Of a stretch of DNA of 5,401 nucleotides, positions 1 through 5,303 are shown one piece after another (position 1 is the stretch's first letter; each line of letters opens with the position of its first letter). The notes below the pieces were generated by a model. It was not told the DNA's origin and searched no databases. It worked only from the letters and a program-made list of their open reading frames with translations. The stretch is from Acidobacteriota bacterium (GTDB lineage Bacteria > Acidobacteriota > UBA6911), in the NCBI GenBank assembly GCA_023265215.1, contig JAHFUH010000409.1, positions 1 to 5,401 of the forward strand, written 5' to 3'. Made by a program: the position numbers and the translations under genes.

Positions 1-38
1 TGCCGCGCTTTCAGCGCTCATTCAATCGAAATCGCCAA

Positions 39-83
39 CCCCGGCCTTGCGGCCGGGGCTATTCACTGACGGCCCTTCGGGCC
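39..83. repeat. two adjacent GC-rich hairpins
   Basis: Two perfect inverted repeats lie 12 bases apart. The first has 8-bp arms CCCCGGCC (39-46) and GGCCGGGG (51-58) around a TTGC loop. The second has 5-bp arms GGCCC (71-75) and GGGCC (79-83) around TTC. The first is followed by CTATTCACTG, not a T-run, so a classical intrinsic terminator is not supported. It may still end or protect the 3' end of a transcript entering from the left. No gene end could be identified in the 38 bases before it. Confidence 0.55.
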
Positions 84-153
84 TGAGCCGAACGAACATT
101 TAGACTCTGGAGAATCGCCGTGATGCGTCATCCACCCACAGTGTCAAGTGTGT

Positions 154-205
154 CCCGCAGTCAGCGCTGTGCGGGGCAGGCCAAAGCCACGCCTTTTAGG
201 CGTGG
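154..205. repeat. second hairpin pair; possible IS200/IS605-type end
   Basis: CCCGCA (154-159) pairs with TGCGGG (170-175), and the loop contains the 8-base palindrome CAGCGCTG (162-169). Twelve bases later CCACGCC (187-193) pairs with GGCGTGG (199-205) around TTTTA. The second hairpin, followed by TCGATTACT, resembles the subterminal hairpins of IS200/IS605-type elements, which often have a TTTA-rich loop. That resemblance is from memory, and no TnpA or TnpB coding sequence is visible beside it. The hairpins themselves are seen directly; their role is unknown. Confidence 0.45.
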
Positions 206-301
206 TCGATTACTGGTACCGTTCATATATACGATGATGTATTTATATCGCATTTTTTGGAAAATGACAGCATTCAAGATCTTTAATCCGAAGCCGATTG
301 C

Positions 302-328
302 GGTGCTTCTCCAGGGAAGTGTTGTTGA
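302..328 (+). repeat. left arm of 27-bp inverted repeat
   Basis: This arm starts GGTGCTTCTCCAGGGAA and ends TGTTGTTGA. It matches the reverse complement of 747-773 at 26 of 27 positions; the single difference is G at 319. Similarity stops on both sides of the arm. The arms face inward like terminal inverted repeats of a 472-bp element spanning 302-773. No matching target duplication is seen: the eight outer bases are CCGATTGC on the left and AAATTCGT on the right. The arms could equally be solo remnants of two copies. Confidence 0.75.
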
Positions 329-657
329 ATTGAAAATATATCTCAGCGCGGCATGCTAAGAACGATCACAATCAAATCCTCAATTGTTTGTGAGATATGC
401 AAAAAAGAAAAACAAAAAGAAGGCTGAAACGGCTATGCCGTGAACACCCATTAGAATCACTTCATCGAACAGAGACCTGGGCTTATGCAAACGATAATAG
501 GGCGAGCCATGGGTGGAACAGAATGTTTTGCCGCGTTCCTTGCAACGATAACGACGCCGTCTGCCTTGAGTCGTGGTGTAATACGAATGACGGATGACAT
601 TGCCTTAGTCAAACTGTCCGTTCAAGCGGCAGGCAGGATTGGGACAGCAGCGAGATA

Positions 658-700
658 TGCCTCTTCTGATTTTCATACATGTTTGATGACAGAAGAGGTA
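658..700. repeat. hairpin with 9-bp perfect stem
   Basis: CCTCTTCTG (660-668) pairs perfectly with CAGAAGAGG (690-698). A G-T and a T-A pair extend the stem to 658-700. A further TCAT/ATGA pairing (673-676 with 686-689) is possible inside the loop. It sits about 85 bases past the end of the HNH gene on minus. No T-run follows it on either strand, so it is not a standard intrinsic terminator, although it could stabilise the 3' end of the operon mRNA. Confidence 0.45.
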
Positions 701-746
701 AGGTAAATCCATGGGAATTTAGACGTTGTGGGACCGTCGATGACAG

Positions 747-773
747 TCAACAACAGTTCCCTGGAGAAGCACC
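747..773 (-). repeat. right arm of 27-bp inverted repeat
   Basis: This is the reverse-complement partner of 302-328. The only mismatch is at 756. It lies 9 bases beyond the stop codon of the HNH endonuclease gene, so it would be transcribed at the 3' end of the restriction operon. If a read-through transcript reached 302, the two arms could pair over a 418-base loop. A remnant of a non-autonomous transposable element is the simplest reading, but no transposase is present in the window. Confidence 0.75.
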
Positions 774-782
774 AAATTCGTA

Positions 783-1736
783 TTAGCCTCCTTGAGCGTG
801 GATCTGATCATGGCAGACGGTGCAAATAGAAATTAGGTTTTCCGGCTCATTTGATCCACCGTGTGCGTGGTGCTCGACATGATGCAGTTCAAGATGCCGT
901 GGATCGGCAGGGTTCCATTTGTCGTGATTCCAGCCGCATTTTCGGCAGGAGTACCCATCGCGAACCAGCACTGATCGTCGAACAGGATCCGGAATGAATC
1001 TGTCATGAGGTGGGCTTTGCCTGTCTTGCTCCAAAAGATAGGTTCCGATGGGCAGATCCGGCCTGCCGGAAACTTTGGTCACTACGGGCCAACCTTGCTC
1101 TGTTCGTAATTCCCGTACTCGTCTGGCCCACTCCGTTCTGTCTTTGGCGACATATCTGAGCTCTTCGCCGGTAACAGGCTTCCCAACGTTGCTGCGAAGG
1201 AATTCCAGGATTTTTTCTCTGACGCCTAAGCGTTTTTTTCGTATTTCGTTTGCGACCGTCCATCGAAACGCAGCTTCGCGGTCTTGAACCGCATCAACAA
1301 GCATGTAGTCATCGGGTCCCATCTCGGTCACATTAATGCCTTCTACAGGAAACTCATCGTTCTCATTCATCTCCCGGGCAGCCACGCCGCTGACTATAGA
1401 CCAGCCATATTGAACCCGCAGTTCCCGAACTCGCCGGGCCCATTCTCCAATACCCGACACCACCATCAACTCATCGCCTTCGATTACAGTTAGGGGATAG
1501 CGTCGAAAATAAAACAGAATGCGATCCCGGGCGGAATCGGCATCCTGGCTAGGGATCAGAGAGCTTCCCAAATCGCGAAGCAGATGGAAAGAGGGAATTA
1601 GTGCTCGGACTTTCGAACGGAGATCGTCGCCGGATAGTTCACGGCCGAAACTATCCAGTAGTTCCAATAGCTTTAAACGAATTGATCCAGGTTCATCCTG
1701 CCGGGAACGTCTAACCACAGCTTCCTTTTTCCTCAA
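783..1736 (-). CDS. HNH endonuclease with repeated DNA-binding units, probable restriction enzyme
   Basis: The protein has 317 residues if read from the TTG at 1736. The C-terminus is a zinc-type HNH (beta-beta-alpha-Me) nuclease. Cys264 and Cys267 (CRKC) pair with Cys305 and Cys308 (CTVC) as likely metal ligands. LELHHVEHHAHGG (282-294) gives the first His, Asn300 the Asn and His309/His313 the last His. Ahead of it are two clear copies of a helical unit containing EWARRVRELR and then GW (about 69-150 and 172-238). A degenerate third copy lies near 19-61. These probably recognise the DNA target. The gene is third in the methyltransferase-vsr operon, so I infer that it is the cognate restriction enzyme; its target site cannot be deduced. 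An in-frame TGA six codons upstream of the TTG limits the start to TTG 1736 (26-bp overlap with vsr) or GTG 1718 (8-bp overlap). Either implies translational coupling. Confidence 0.85.
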   Translation of the reverse strand: MRKKEAVVRRSRQDEPGSIRLKLLELLDSFGRELSGDDLRSKVRALIPSFHLLRDLGSSLIPSQDADSARDRILFYFRRYPLTVIEGDELMVVSGIGEWARRVRELRVQYGWSIVSGVAAREMNENDEFPVEGINVTEMGPDDYMLVDAVQDREAAFRWTVANEIRKKRLGVREKILEFLRSNVGKPVTGEELRYVAKDRTEWARRVRELRTEQGWPVVTKVSGRPDLPIGTYLLEQDRQSPPHDRFIPDPVRRSVLVRDGYSCRKCGWNHDKWNPADPRHLELHHVEHHAHGGSNEPENLISICTVCHDQIHAQGG

Positions 1737-2133
1737 GATAGCGTTTGAGCTTCAATAAGAGCCATGTTTCTTTCCGGAGTTCACATTGCCAAACGACCAT
1801 GTAGGACCAACCAAGCGCTTTGAGCCTGCGATAGTTTTGCCTGTCCCGCTGCGCGTTCCCTGACAGCTTTTTCTTCCAAAAATCTGTGTTGCTGGTCGGA
1901 ACTGAGGCACGCCTACAGTTGTGGCAATGCCAAAAGCAACCATGAATAAAAAACACTTTTTTCATGCGCGGGAAAACGAGATCCGGTCGCCCCGGCAATC
2001 CGGCTCCGCCAAGCCGGAATCGAAAACCCATCCTGTGAACTACGCTACGAACCAACAACTCCGGCTTCGTGTCTTGGGAGTGGATCCGGGCCATGATCCA
2101 GCTCCGCTTCTTAACTGAAAAAATATCCGTCAT
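1711..2133 (-). CDS. vsr: very short patch repair (Vsr) mismatch endonuclease
   Basis: This 140-residue protein is a full-length Vsr. The family nicks 5' of the T in T:G mismatches that arise when 5-methylcytosine deaminates, starting very short patch repair. The key residues align with E. coli Vsr at the same numbering: catalytic Asp51 in LPGRPDLVF, His64 and His69 in FIHGCFWHCH, and zinc ligands Cys66, His71, Cys73 and Cys117 (VVWQCEL). The N-terminal MARIHSQDTKPE is also typical. Its ATG overlaps the methyltransferase stop as ATGA (2130-2133), so the two are translationally coupled. The 3' end overlaps the HNH gene. Vsr genes beside C5-methyltransferases are common in restriction-modification systems, and its specificity should match the neighbouring methyltransferase. 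All key residues are present, so it is likely active. Confidence 0.96.
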   Translation of the reverse strand: MTDIFSVKKRSWIMARIHSQDTKPELLVRSVVHRMGFRFRLGGAGLPGRPDLVFPRMKKVFFIHGCFWHCHNCRRASVPTSNTDFWKKKLSGNAQRDRQNYRRLKALGWSYMVVWQCELRKETWLLLKLKRYLEEKGSCG

Positions 2134-3320
2134 CCGCTTTTTTTGCTTTCAAACAAGGCGCAAACAACATCGGCTATTCTCGCGGCCAACGGCGGCGGCA
2201 CTGCATTTCCTATCTGCTTCGCAATATCAACTTTGGTTCCGATGAATTTGAAGGTATCGGGAAAACCCTGCAAGCGTGCAGCCTCGCGATGAGTGATCGG
2301 CCGATGTTGAGCCGGGTGCAGATAGCGTCCTTTTTCCGGCTTGAAAAATTCCGTGCGAATCGTGAAAGCCGGCCTATCCCACCAAAGCCTGCCGAAGAGA
2401 TCCGTTCCGCCTGATGTTTTTCGGATCCAGCACTGAGGAGTGATTTCAGGCGCAATTTTCTGAAGATCGAAGCGATTCATCCCCTCCTTGGGAATGGCCG
2501 TATACCTTTTGAGGCTGATTTCAGTCGGAGTTCTCCCAAAGTGCAAATCAAGCGGAGCGGGAACCGTCCTGATTTGGGATCCCTCAGGTATGGGCAAGTT
2601 TCCGATTGCGTCACGAACAGTTCGCCATGGTTCGGGATGTCTGAATAAGTCCGGCACGTGCCCATTGCGCGGGTTGTAATGAGTTTTCTTTGGAGGGAAT
2701 ACAAGCTCAGGATTCATAAACTTGCATCCGATAATGAAAGCTCGCCAGCGTGTTTGCGGAGCTCCGTAATCAGCGGCACACAGTTTCGCTGAAGCGGTCA
2801 TGAATCCTGCTTTTTCGGCCAACTGCTTTATTTGGTTGTGTTCCGGCGAACCAAGCAACTGCGGCACATTCTCCATCACAAAAATCGATGCGCCCGATTT
2901 CAGAACAACATCGATAAAGGGACGCCACAATTGCTTCCTGGGATCGCCTGACCGTTTCTTATTGAGCAGGCTAAATCCCTGACACGGCGGTCCGCCGATT
3001 ACAACATCGGCAGCAGGGATTTCTGCGTTGTCCTTAAGAATTTTCAATATGTCGCCCACGACACATGGAATGCCAAAGTTGGCGGAATATGTCTTTGCAG
3101 CATTCTTGTCAAAGTCGTTTGCCCAGACGACTTGAAACCGGTGGCCGAAATCCTCTGAAAATCCCAAACTCATCCCGCCGGCGCCGGCGAATAAATCGAT
3201 TATTCGAGGTCGGTTTCTGCGTCTCAATAAGGAACCGCTTGCGCGTGCCGCATAAACGGAATCCTCTTCACACACTTTGAATCCATTTCTTCTTTGAAAT
3301 CGAAACATACTGGATGCCAT
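2130..3320 (-). CDS. DNA (cytosine-5)-methyltransferase
   Basis: This 396-residue protein transfers methyl groups from S-adenosylmethionine to C5 of cytosine in a specific DNA site. Family motifs appear in order. Motif I, DLFAGAGGMSLGF (42-54), binds the cofactor. Motif IV, GGPPCQGFS (109-117), carries the catalytic Cys113. Motif VI is ENVP (150-153) and motif VIII QTRWR (189-193). A target-recognition region lies at about 200-345. Motif IX is RLQGFPD (349-355) and motif X QIGNAVPPPLA (369-379). Length and order are normal for a single-chain type II enzyme, and no motif is missing. About 38 residues precede motif I, so a later start such as ATG 3308 is possible; neither ATG has a clear Shine-Dalgarno. 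It heads the operon with vsr and the HNH nuclease, and lies 110 bp downstream of the phage repressor on the same strand. It probably protects host DNA from the HNH enzyme. The recognition sequence cannot be read from the protein. Confidence 0.96.
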   Translation of the reverse strand: MASSMFRFQRRNGFKVCEEDSVYAARASGSLLRRRNRPRIIDLFAGAGGMSLGFSEDFGHRFQVVWANDFDKNAAKTYSANFGIPCVVGDILKILKDNAEIPAADVVIGGPPCQGFSLLNKKRSGDPRKQLWRPFIDVVLKSGASIFVMENVPQLLGSPEHNQIKQLAEKAGFMTASAKLCAADYGAPQTRWRAFIIGCKFMNPELVFPPKKTHYNPRNGHVPDLFRHPEPWRTVRDAIGNLPIPEGSQIRTVPAPLDLHFGRTPTEISLKRYTAIPKEGMNRFDLQKIAPEITPQCWIRKTSGGTDLFGRLWWDRPAFTIRTEFFKPEKGRYLHPAQHRPITHREAARLQGFPDTFKFIGTKVDIAKQIGNAVPPPLAARIADVVCALFESKKSG

Positions 3321-3327
3321 TTTGAAG

Positions 3328-3356
3328 ACTCTATTCCAAAAGAACTACGATTGCAA
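3328..3356 (-). promoter_or_regulatory. weak candidate promoter for the restriction operon
   Basis: On minus, TTGCAA (3351-3356) and TAGAGT (3328-3333) are separated by 17 bases. Each matches four of six sigma-70 consensus positions. The expected start of transcription, near 3321, falls on the methyltransferase ATG (3320). If real, that mRNA would be leaderless or would use the ATG at 3308. Read-through from the repressor gene is an equally good explanation for expression, because no T-tailed terminator lies in the 110-bp gap. Confidence 0.25.
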
Positions 3357-3430
3357 ATGACCTTCAGATCACAGCATTTGGATAGCTGGTTTCATGCTTG
3401 GCCTTGATTCTCCAAACCTGCATTTTATAG

Positions 3431-4282
3431 CTACGATGGTTTGCGGCCCGGCACTGACCTCCGTTTCGCTATTCGGCGGACTATTTCGACAAGGACTCCC
3501 TGGATTGTCACTCTGCTTGCATGAAATGTGCGGGGCGAATGGCGTTTCGTCTCAATTGGTGTAAGGATTATGTTGTCCCCGATGCGCGAGTAGATCTTCA
3601 GCGTGCTTTCATAACCGTCAATCAATGCCGCTACGATATCGCCATCGCATGGTTGCGGCGCATGATCCATCAATACGACATCACCGTCCAGATAATCCGG
3701 AGACATGCTGTCGCCGTTGACACGCAGGGTGTACCACGATCCTTTTGATTTTGAATGAATAATGTCCATCCATATCTGCCCCTGCGGGCTTATTTCGCGC
3801 GGATCGCAGGCGGGCACGGCATCATAGTAAGGCACTCGAACGCTTTGAACCGGCTGCGGGGCGTCAGAATCCGAATACGAAATCCCCGGTTTCTCGTTAA
3901 TTTTTGGGATCGCAATTTCTTGCGCCGCCGGCCGAACGTCCCAGCCGGCTTCTGCCGCTTCGAGCCAGTCGTCAATAGCGCGAGAGGCTGCCCGGAATCC
4001 TGGAACATGAGATATCTCATGCAGTTTCTTTAGCTTATCGTAATACTCACGGATTTCAATGGGATCATAGATATGCGGTGAGGGTTTCTCCAGCTCTCCA
4101 AGAGTAATGTTCAGGGCCGCACAAAATCTTTCGATCCATAATTCGCTTAAGCCTCTGTTTCCGCTCAAGATAGCGGAAACCATGGACTCTTTGGCCCCCA
4201 TAATGCCGGCTAGCCTTTTCTGCGTAAGTCCCTGTGTTTCTCTGCGGTCAGCGATAATCGCTTTCAAACTTTCTAGTATCAT
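3431..4282 (-). CDS. LexA-like (S24) phage repressor, CI type
   Basis: The protein has 283 residues from the ATG at 4282. An XRE/Cro-type helix-turn-helix lies at about 5-62, with the recognition helix near KESMVSAILSGNRGLS (31-46). A linker follows, then an S24 peptidase domain from about 148. The catalytic Ser192 is in VNGDSMSPDYLDGD and Lys229 in STLKIYSR. This is the layout of phage repressors that hold lysogeny and self-cleave when RecA is activated by DNA damage. The usual Ala-Gly cleavage bond appears here as Ala158-Cys159 (DAVPACDP). The longer frame from ATG 4339 is rejected because that codon lies between the -35 and -10 of the gene's own likely promoter. The chosen ATG fits the usual N-terminus of HTH repressors but has only a weak ribosome binding site. 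It is divergent from the Cro-like gene and upstream of the restriction operon on the same strand, which suggests it also governs lysogen expression of that operon. Confidence 0.92.
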   Translation of the reverse strand: MILESLKAIIADRRETQGLTQKRLAGIMGAKESMVSAILSGNRGLSELWIERFCAALNITLGELEKPSPHIYDPIEIREYYDKLKKLHEISHVPGFRAASRAIDDWLEAAEAGWDVRPAAQEIAIPKINEKPGISYSDSDAPQPVQSVRVPYYDAVPACDPREISPQGQIWMDIIHSKSKGSWYTLRVNGDSMSPDYLDGDVVLMDHAPQPCDGDIVAALIDGYESTLKIYSRIGDNIILTPIETKRHSPRTFHASRVTIQGVLVEIVRRIAKRRSVPGRKPS

Positions 4283-4286
4283 TCCA

Positions 4287-4353
4287 ATATCTTGACAAAC
4301 TGCAAAGTAATATTTGACAAATAGTAAACTATAAATCATTTATGTCAAGATAT
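4287..4353. promoter_or_regulatory. operator cluster between repressor and Cro-like gene
   Basis: Several copies of a TTG-N-CAA-like core lie here. TTGACAA is at 4292-4298. TATTTGACAAATA (4311-4323) is a perfect 13-base palindrome around its central A. TGTCAA at 4343-4348 is the reverse-strand copy. The first two share TTGACAAA and are exactly 22 bp apart, about two helical turns. An 11-bp perfect inverted repeat, ATATCTTGACA (4287-4297) and TGTCAAGATAT (4343-4353), embraces the repressor promoter. A weaker core, TTGACT, lies in the opposite promoter at 4379-4384. Position and symmetry argue for repressor/Cro operators; which protein binds which site is inferred. Confidence 0.6.
4321..4348 (-). 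promoter_or_regulatory. promoter of the phage repressor gene
   Basis: On minus, a perfect TTGACA -35 (4343-4348) is followed after 16 bases by TACTAT (4321-4326), a four-of-six -10. Transcription would start near 4314, leaving about 32 untranslated bases before the ATG at 4282. The -10 overlaps a 13-base palindrome (4311-4323) and the -35 overlaps another TTGACA-type half-site. The repressor or Cro-like protein could therefore shut this promoter. Confidence 0.6.
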
Positions 4354-4378
4354 ATATGCCATTTATTGGATAATAACA

Positions 4379-4408
4379 TTGACTTATTCACCTTTTATTC
4401 ACTATACT
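4379..4408 (+). promoter_or_regulatory. promoter of the Cro-like gene, probably leaderless
   Basis: TTGACT (4379-4384) and TATACT (4403-4408) are each five of six to the sigma-70 consensus with an 18-base spacer. The -10 ends only seven bases before the ATG at 4416, so transcription should begin at or next to the start codon. No Shine-Dalgarno is present in the preceding bases (CTCCGCCGC). This predicts a leaderless mRNA, as known for lambda cI made from PRM. The -35 overlaps a TTGAC operator-like core. Confidence 0.65.
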
Positions 4409-4415
4409 CCGCCGC

Positions 4416-4826
4416 ATGATACACCAAACGCTAAGCAATTTAATTGTTCGCAATAATCTGAGACAAAAGCAGTTAGCAGCTAGATTCGGAGTTTCCGAAT
4501 CGCATTTAAGCCTCATAGTGCGGGGACCGCGTCGACCGAGTTCCGATGTTGCCCGAAAAATAGAAGCTGAAACCGGCATACCTTTTAAGGAGCTGCTGCC
4601 CTCCCCCGAAAGCAGAAATGGCAAAGGCCAACTGCCGCGATCGCTTTCCTGGGAAACAGTGCAGAGCCTTCTCGCCTCCATTGACTGGAAACTACATCGC
4701 GATCGCAGATCAGATCAGCTGTTGGAGATTGGCATCGTGTGGAACCCGGCTACTGTGCCGGCGGGCAATCAGTTTATTGCAAGTTTGCTTTTTTCCCAGG
4801 AGCGGACGCCCGTATACCCGAGATAG
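4416..4826 (+). CDS. Cro-like XRE-family HTH regulator, possibly altered at its C-terminus
   Basis: This 136-residue protein begins with an HTH_3 fold at about 5-62: LRQKQLAARFGVSESHLS (16-33) is the helix-turn-helix, and IEAETGIPFKELLP closes the domain. The remaining ~75 residues match nothing I recognise. The gene is divergent from the S24 repressor and shares its operator region, the position of Cro in lambdoid phages, so a role in switching to lytic growth is inferred. The start is fixed by the HTH N-terminus and by a strong promoter ending seven bases upstream; no ribosome binding site is visible. The last 19 codons are antisense to the 3' end of the holin gene, which is unusual. They may come from a recombination joint that replaced the original C-terminus. 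Proteins of this type are often only 70-100 residues long, so the tail may not be needed. Confidence 0.75.
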   Translation: MIHQTLSNLIVRNNLRQKQLAARFGVSESHLSLIVRGPRRPSSDVARKIEAETGIPFKELLPSPESRNGKGQLPRSLSWETVQSLLASIDWKLHRDRRSDQLLEIGIVWNPATVPAGNQFIASLLFSQERTPVYPR

Positions 4827-5227
4827 CCGGCTACGAACACTTCCCACAGGATGTCGGGAAATTCGATCGGATGCAGCTGCGCCAATGATATGCCCTTGAT
4901 CATCTGCGCGATCGGGACGAGGATAAAATTAAAGGCGAGGATTATGTAAAACAGATAGAGAAATGTCGGCCGCGCGCGGCTCGTCCATTTGTCGCCGCTT
5001 TGCGCTTCCGCGCGAATGTTGGCCGAAGCGGCTTCAATGGCTTTGCTTTCGGCATCCATTGCGCGCACCTGCAGCTCGTACTCTTTCATCTGAATTTCGT
5101 GGGCATTCTGATCGATCACTTGCTGGAGTTCCGCCTGTTTTTCCGGCGCAAGCTTGAAGGTGCCGACCACGTCTTTGATCAACTGGCCCAAACCACTGCC
5201 AAAAATTGACGCTATATTTAATCCCAT
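4769..5227 (-). CDS. holin of the 3TM / gene-transfer-agent type
   Basis: This 152-residue protein resembles the GTA_holin_3TM family, small membrane proteins thought to open the inner membrane so that lysis enzymes reach the cell wall. An amphipathic N-terminus (1-24) leads into a charged, coiled-coil-like helix rich in Glu, Gln and Ala (about 27-78). The family-typical SRARP turn (83-87) precedes a hydrophobic segment (88-110, TFLYLFYIILAF). A second lies at 126-141 (ILWEVFVAGYLGYTGV) before VRSWEK. Only two strong membrane spans are obvious; the N-terminal segment would be the third. The ATG at 5227 has an excellent AGGAGG eight bases upstream. An open frame continues 39 codons further, but that part lies in a repeat and is not used. 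The gene converges on and overlaps the Cro-like gene by 58 bp. No endolysin is visible next to it. Confidence 0.82.
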   Translation of the reverse strand: MGLNIASIFGSGLGQLIKDVVGTFKLAPEKQAELQQVIDQNAHEIQMKEYELQVRAMDAESKAIEAASANIRAEAQSGDKWTSRARPTFLYLFYIILAFNFILVPIAQMIKGISLAQLHPIEFPDILWEVFVAGYLGYTGVRSWEKSKLAIN

Positions 5228-5234
5228 TATGTGA

Positions 5235-5242
5235 GCCTCCTT
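5235..5242 (-). promoter_or_regulatory. strong ribosome binding site of the holin gene
   Basis: On minus the sequence reads TAAGGAGGCTCACATAATG. AGGAGG is a full anti-Shine-Dalgarno match with near-optimal spacing to the ATG at 5227, and it decides the start codon. Its first bases overlap the TAA stop (5241-5243) of a short upstream frame. Confidence 0.85.
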
Positions 5243-5270
5243 ATTCCGAGAATGCGGATGTGCTGAGCAT
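5241..5270 (-). CDS. possible 9-residue leader peptide upstream of the holin
   Basis: ATG at 5270 opens MLSTSAFSE and stops at TAA 5241-5243, which abuts and overlaps the holin AGGAGG. The mini-frame has its own AGGAG (5278-5282) seven bases before its ATG. Ribosomes ending here would sit on the holin ribosome binding site, so translational coupling or timing control of the holin is plausible. Very short frames arise by chance; the support is the good ribosome binding site plus the stop placement. It is in a different frame from the holin. Confidence 0.35.
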   Translation of the reverse strand: MLSTSAFSE

Positions 5271-5303
5271 TTGTTGGCTCCTATTACCAAGGTGCATTTG
5301 TTT

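Larger units (their letters stand above)
206..782. other. intergenic stretch without a convincing gene
   Basis: This stretch holds only short overlapping open frames, such as 397-597 and 485-706 on plus. They lack a good ribosome binding site, a recognisable domain or a plausible composition. It contains AT-rich sequence around 220-260, the two arms of the 27-bp inverted repeat and a hairpin at 660-698. It follows the 3' end of the restriction operon and may be a boundary between the prophage cassette and other DNA. I see no tRNA, rRNA or CRISPR-like structure in it. Confidence 0.5.

Noticed and set aside
120..359. Plus-strand frame of 79 codons starting near the hairpin cluster
   Set aside because: It reads straight through two hairpins and an AT-rich stretch into an inverted-repeat arm, and the translation has no protein-like features.
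658..700. Hairpin considered as the intrinsic terminator of the restriction operon
   Set aside because: The stem is good but no T-run follows on the minus strand; it is kept only as an inverted repeat.
397..706. Two overlapping plus-strand frames of 66 and 73 codons (397-597 and 485-706)
   Set aside because: They overlap in different frames, have no good ribosome binding site, no domain and odd composition; neither can be supported as a gene.
3410..3450. Possible terminator after the repressor gene (CAAACC/GGTTTG arms)
   Set aside because: The stem is only 6 bp with an 18-base loop and has no T-run, so it is unlikely to stop transcription.
4283..4339. Longer N-terminus of the phage repressor from ATG 4339
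   Set aside because: That ATG lies between the -35 and -10 of the best promoter, the added residues come from operator DNA, and the HTH domain starts normally at ATG 4282.
4618..4899. Plus-strand frame of 93 codons overlapping the Cro-like gene and the holin
   Set aside because: It is a shadow of the two better-supported genes, is rich in Cys and Arg, and lacks a domain or ribosome binding site.
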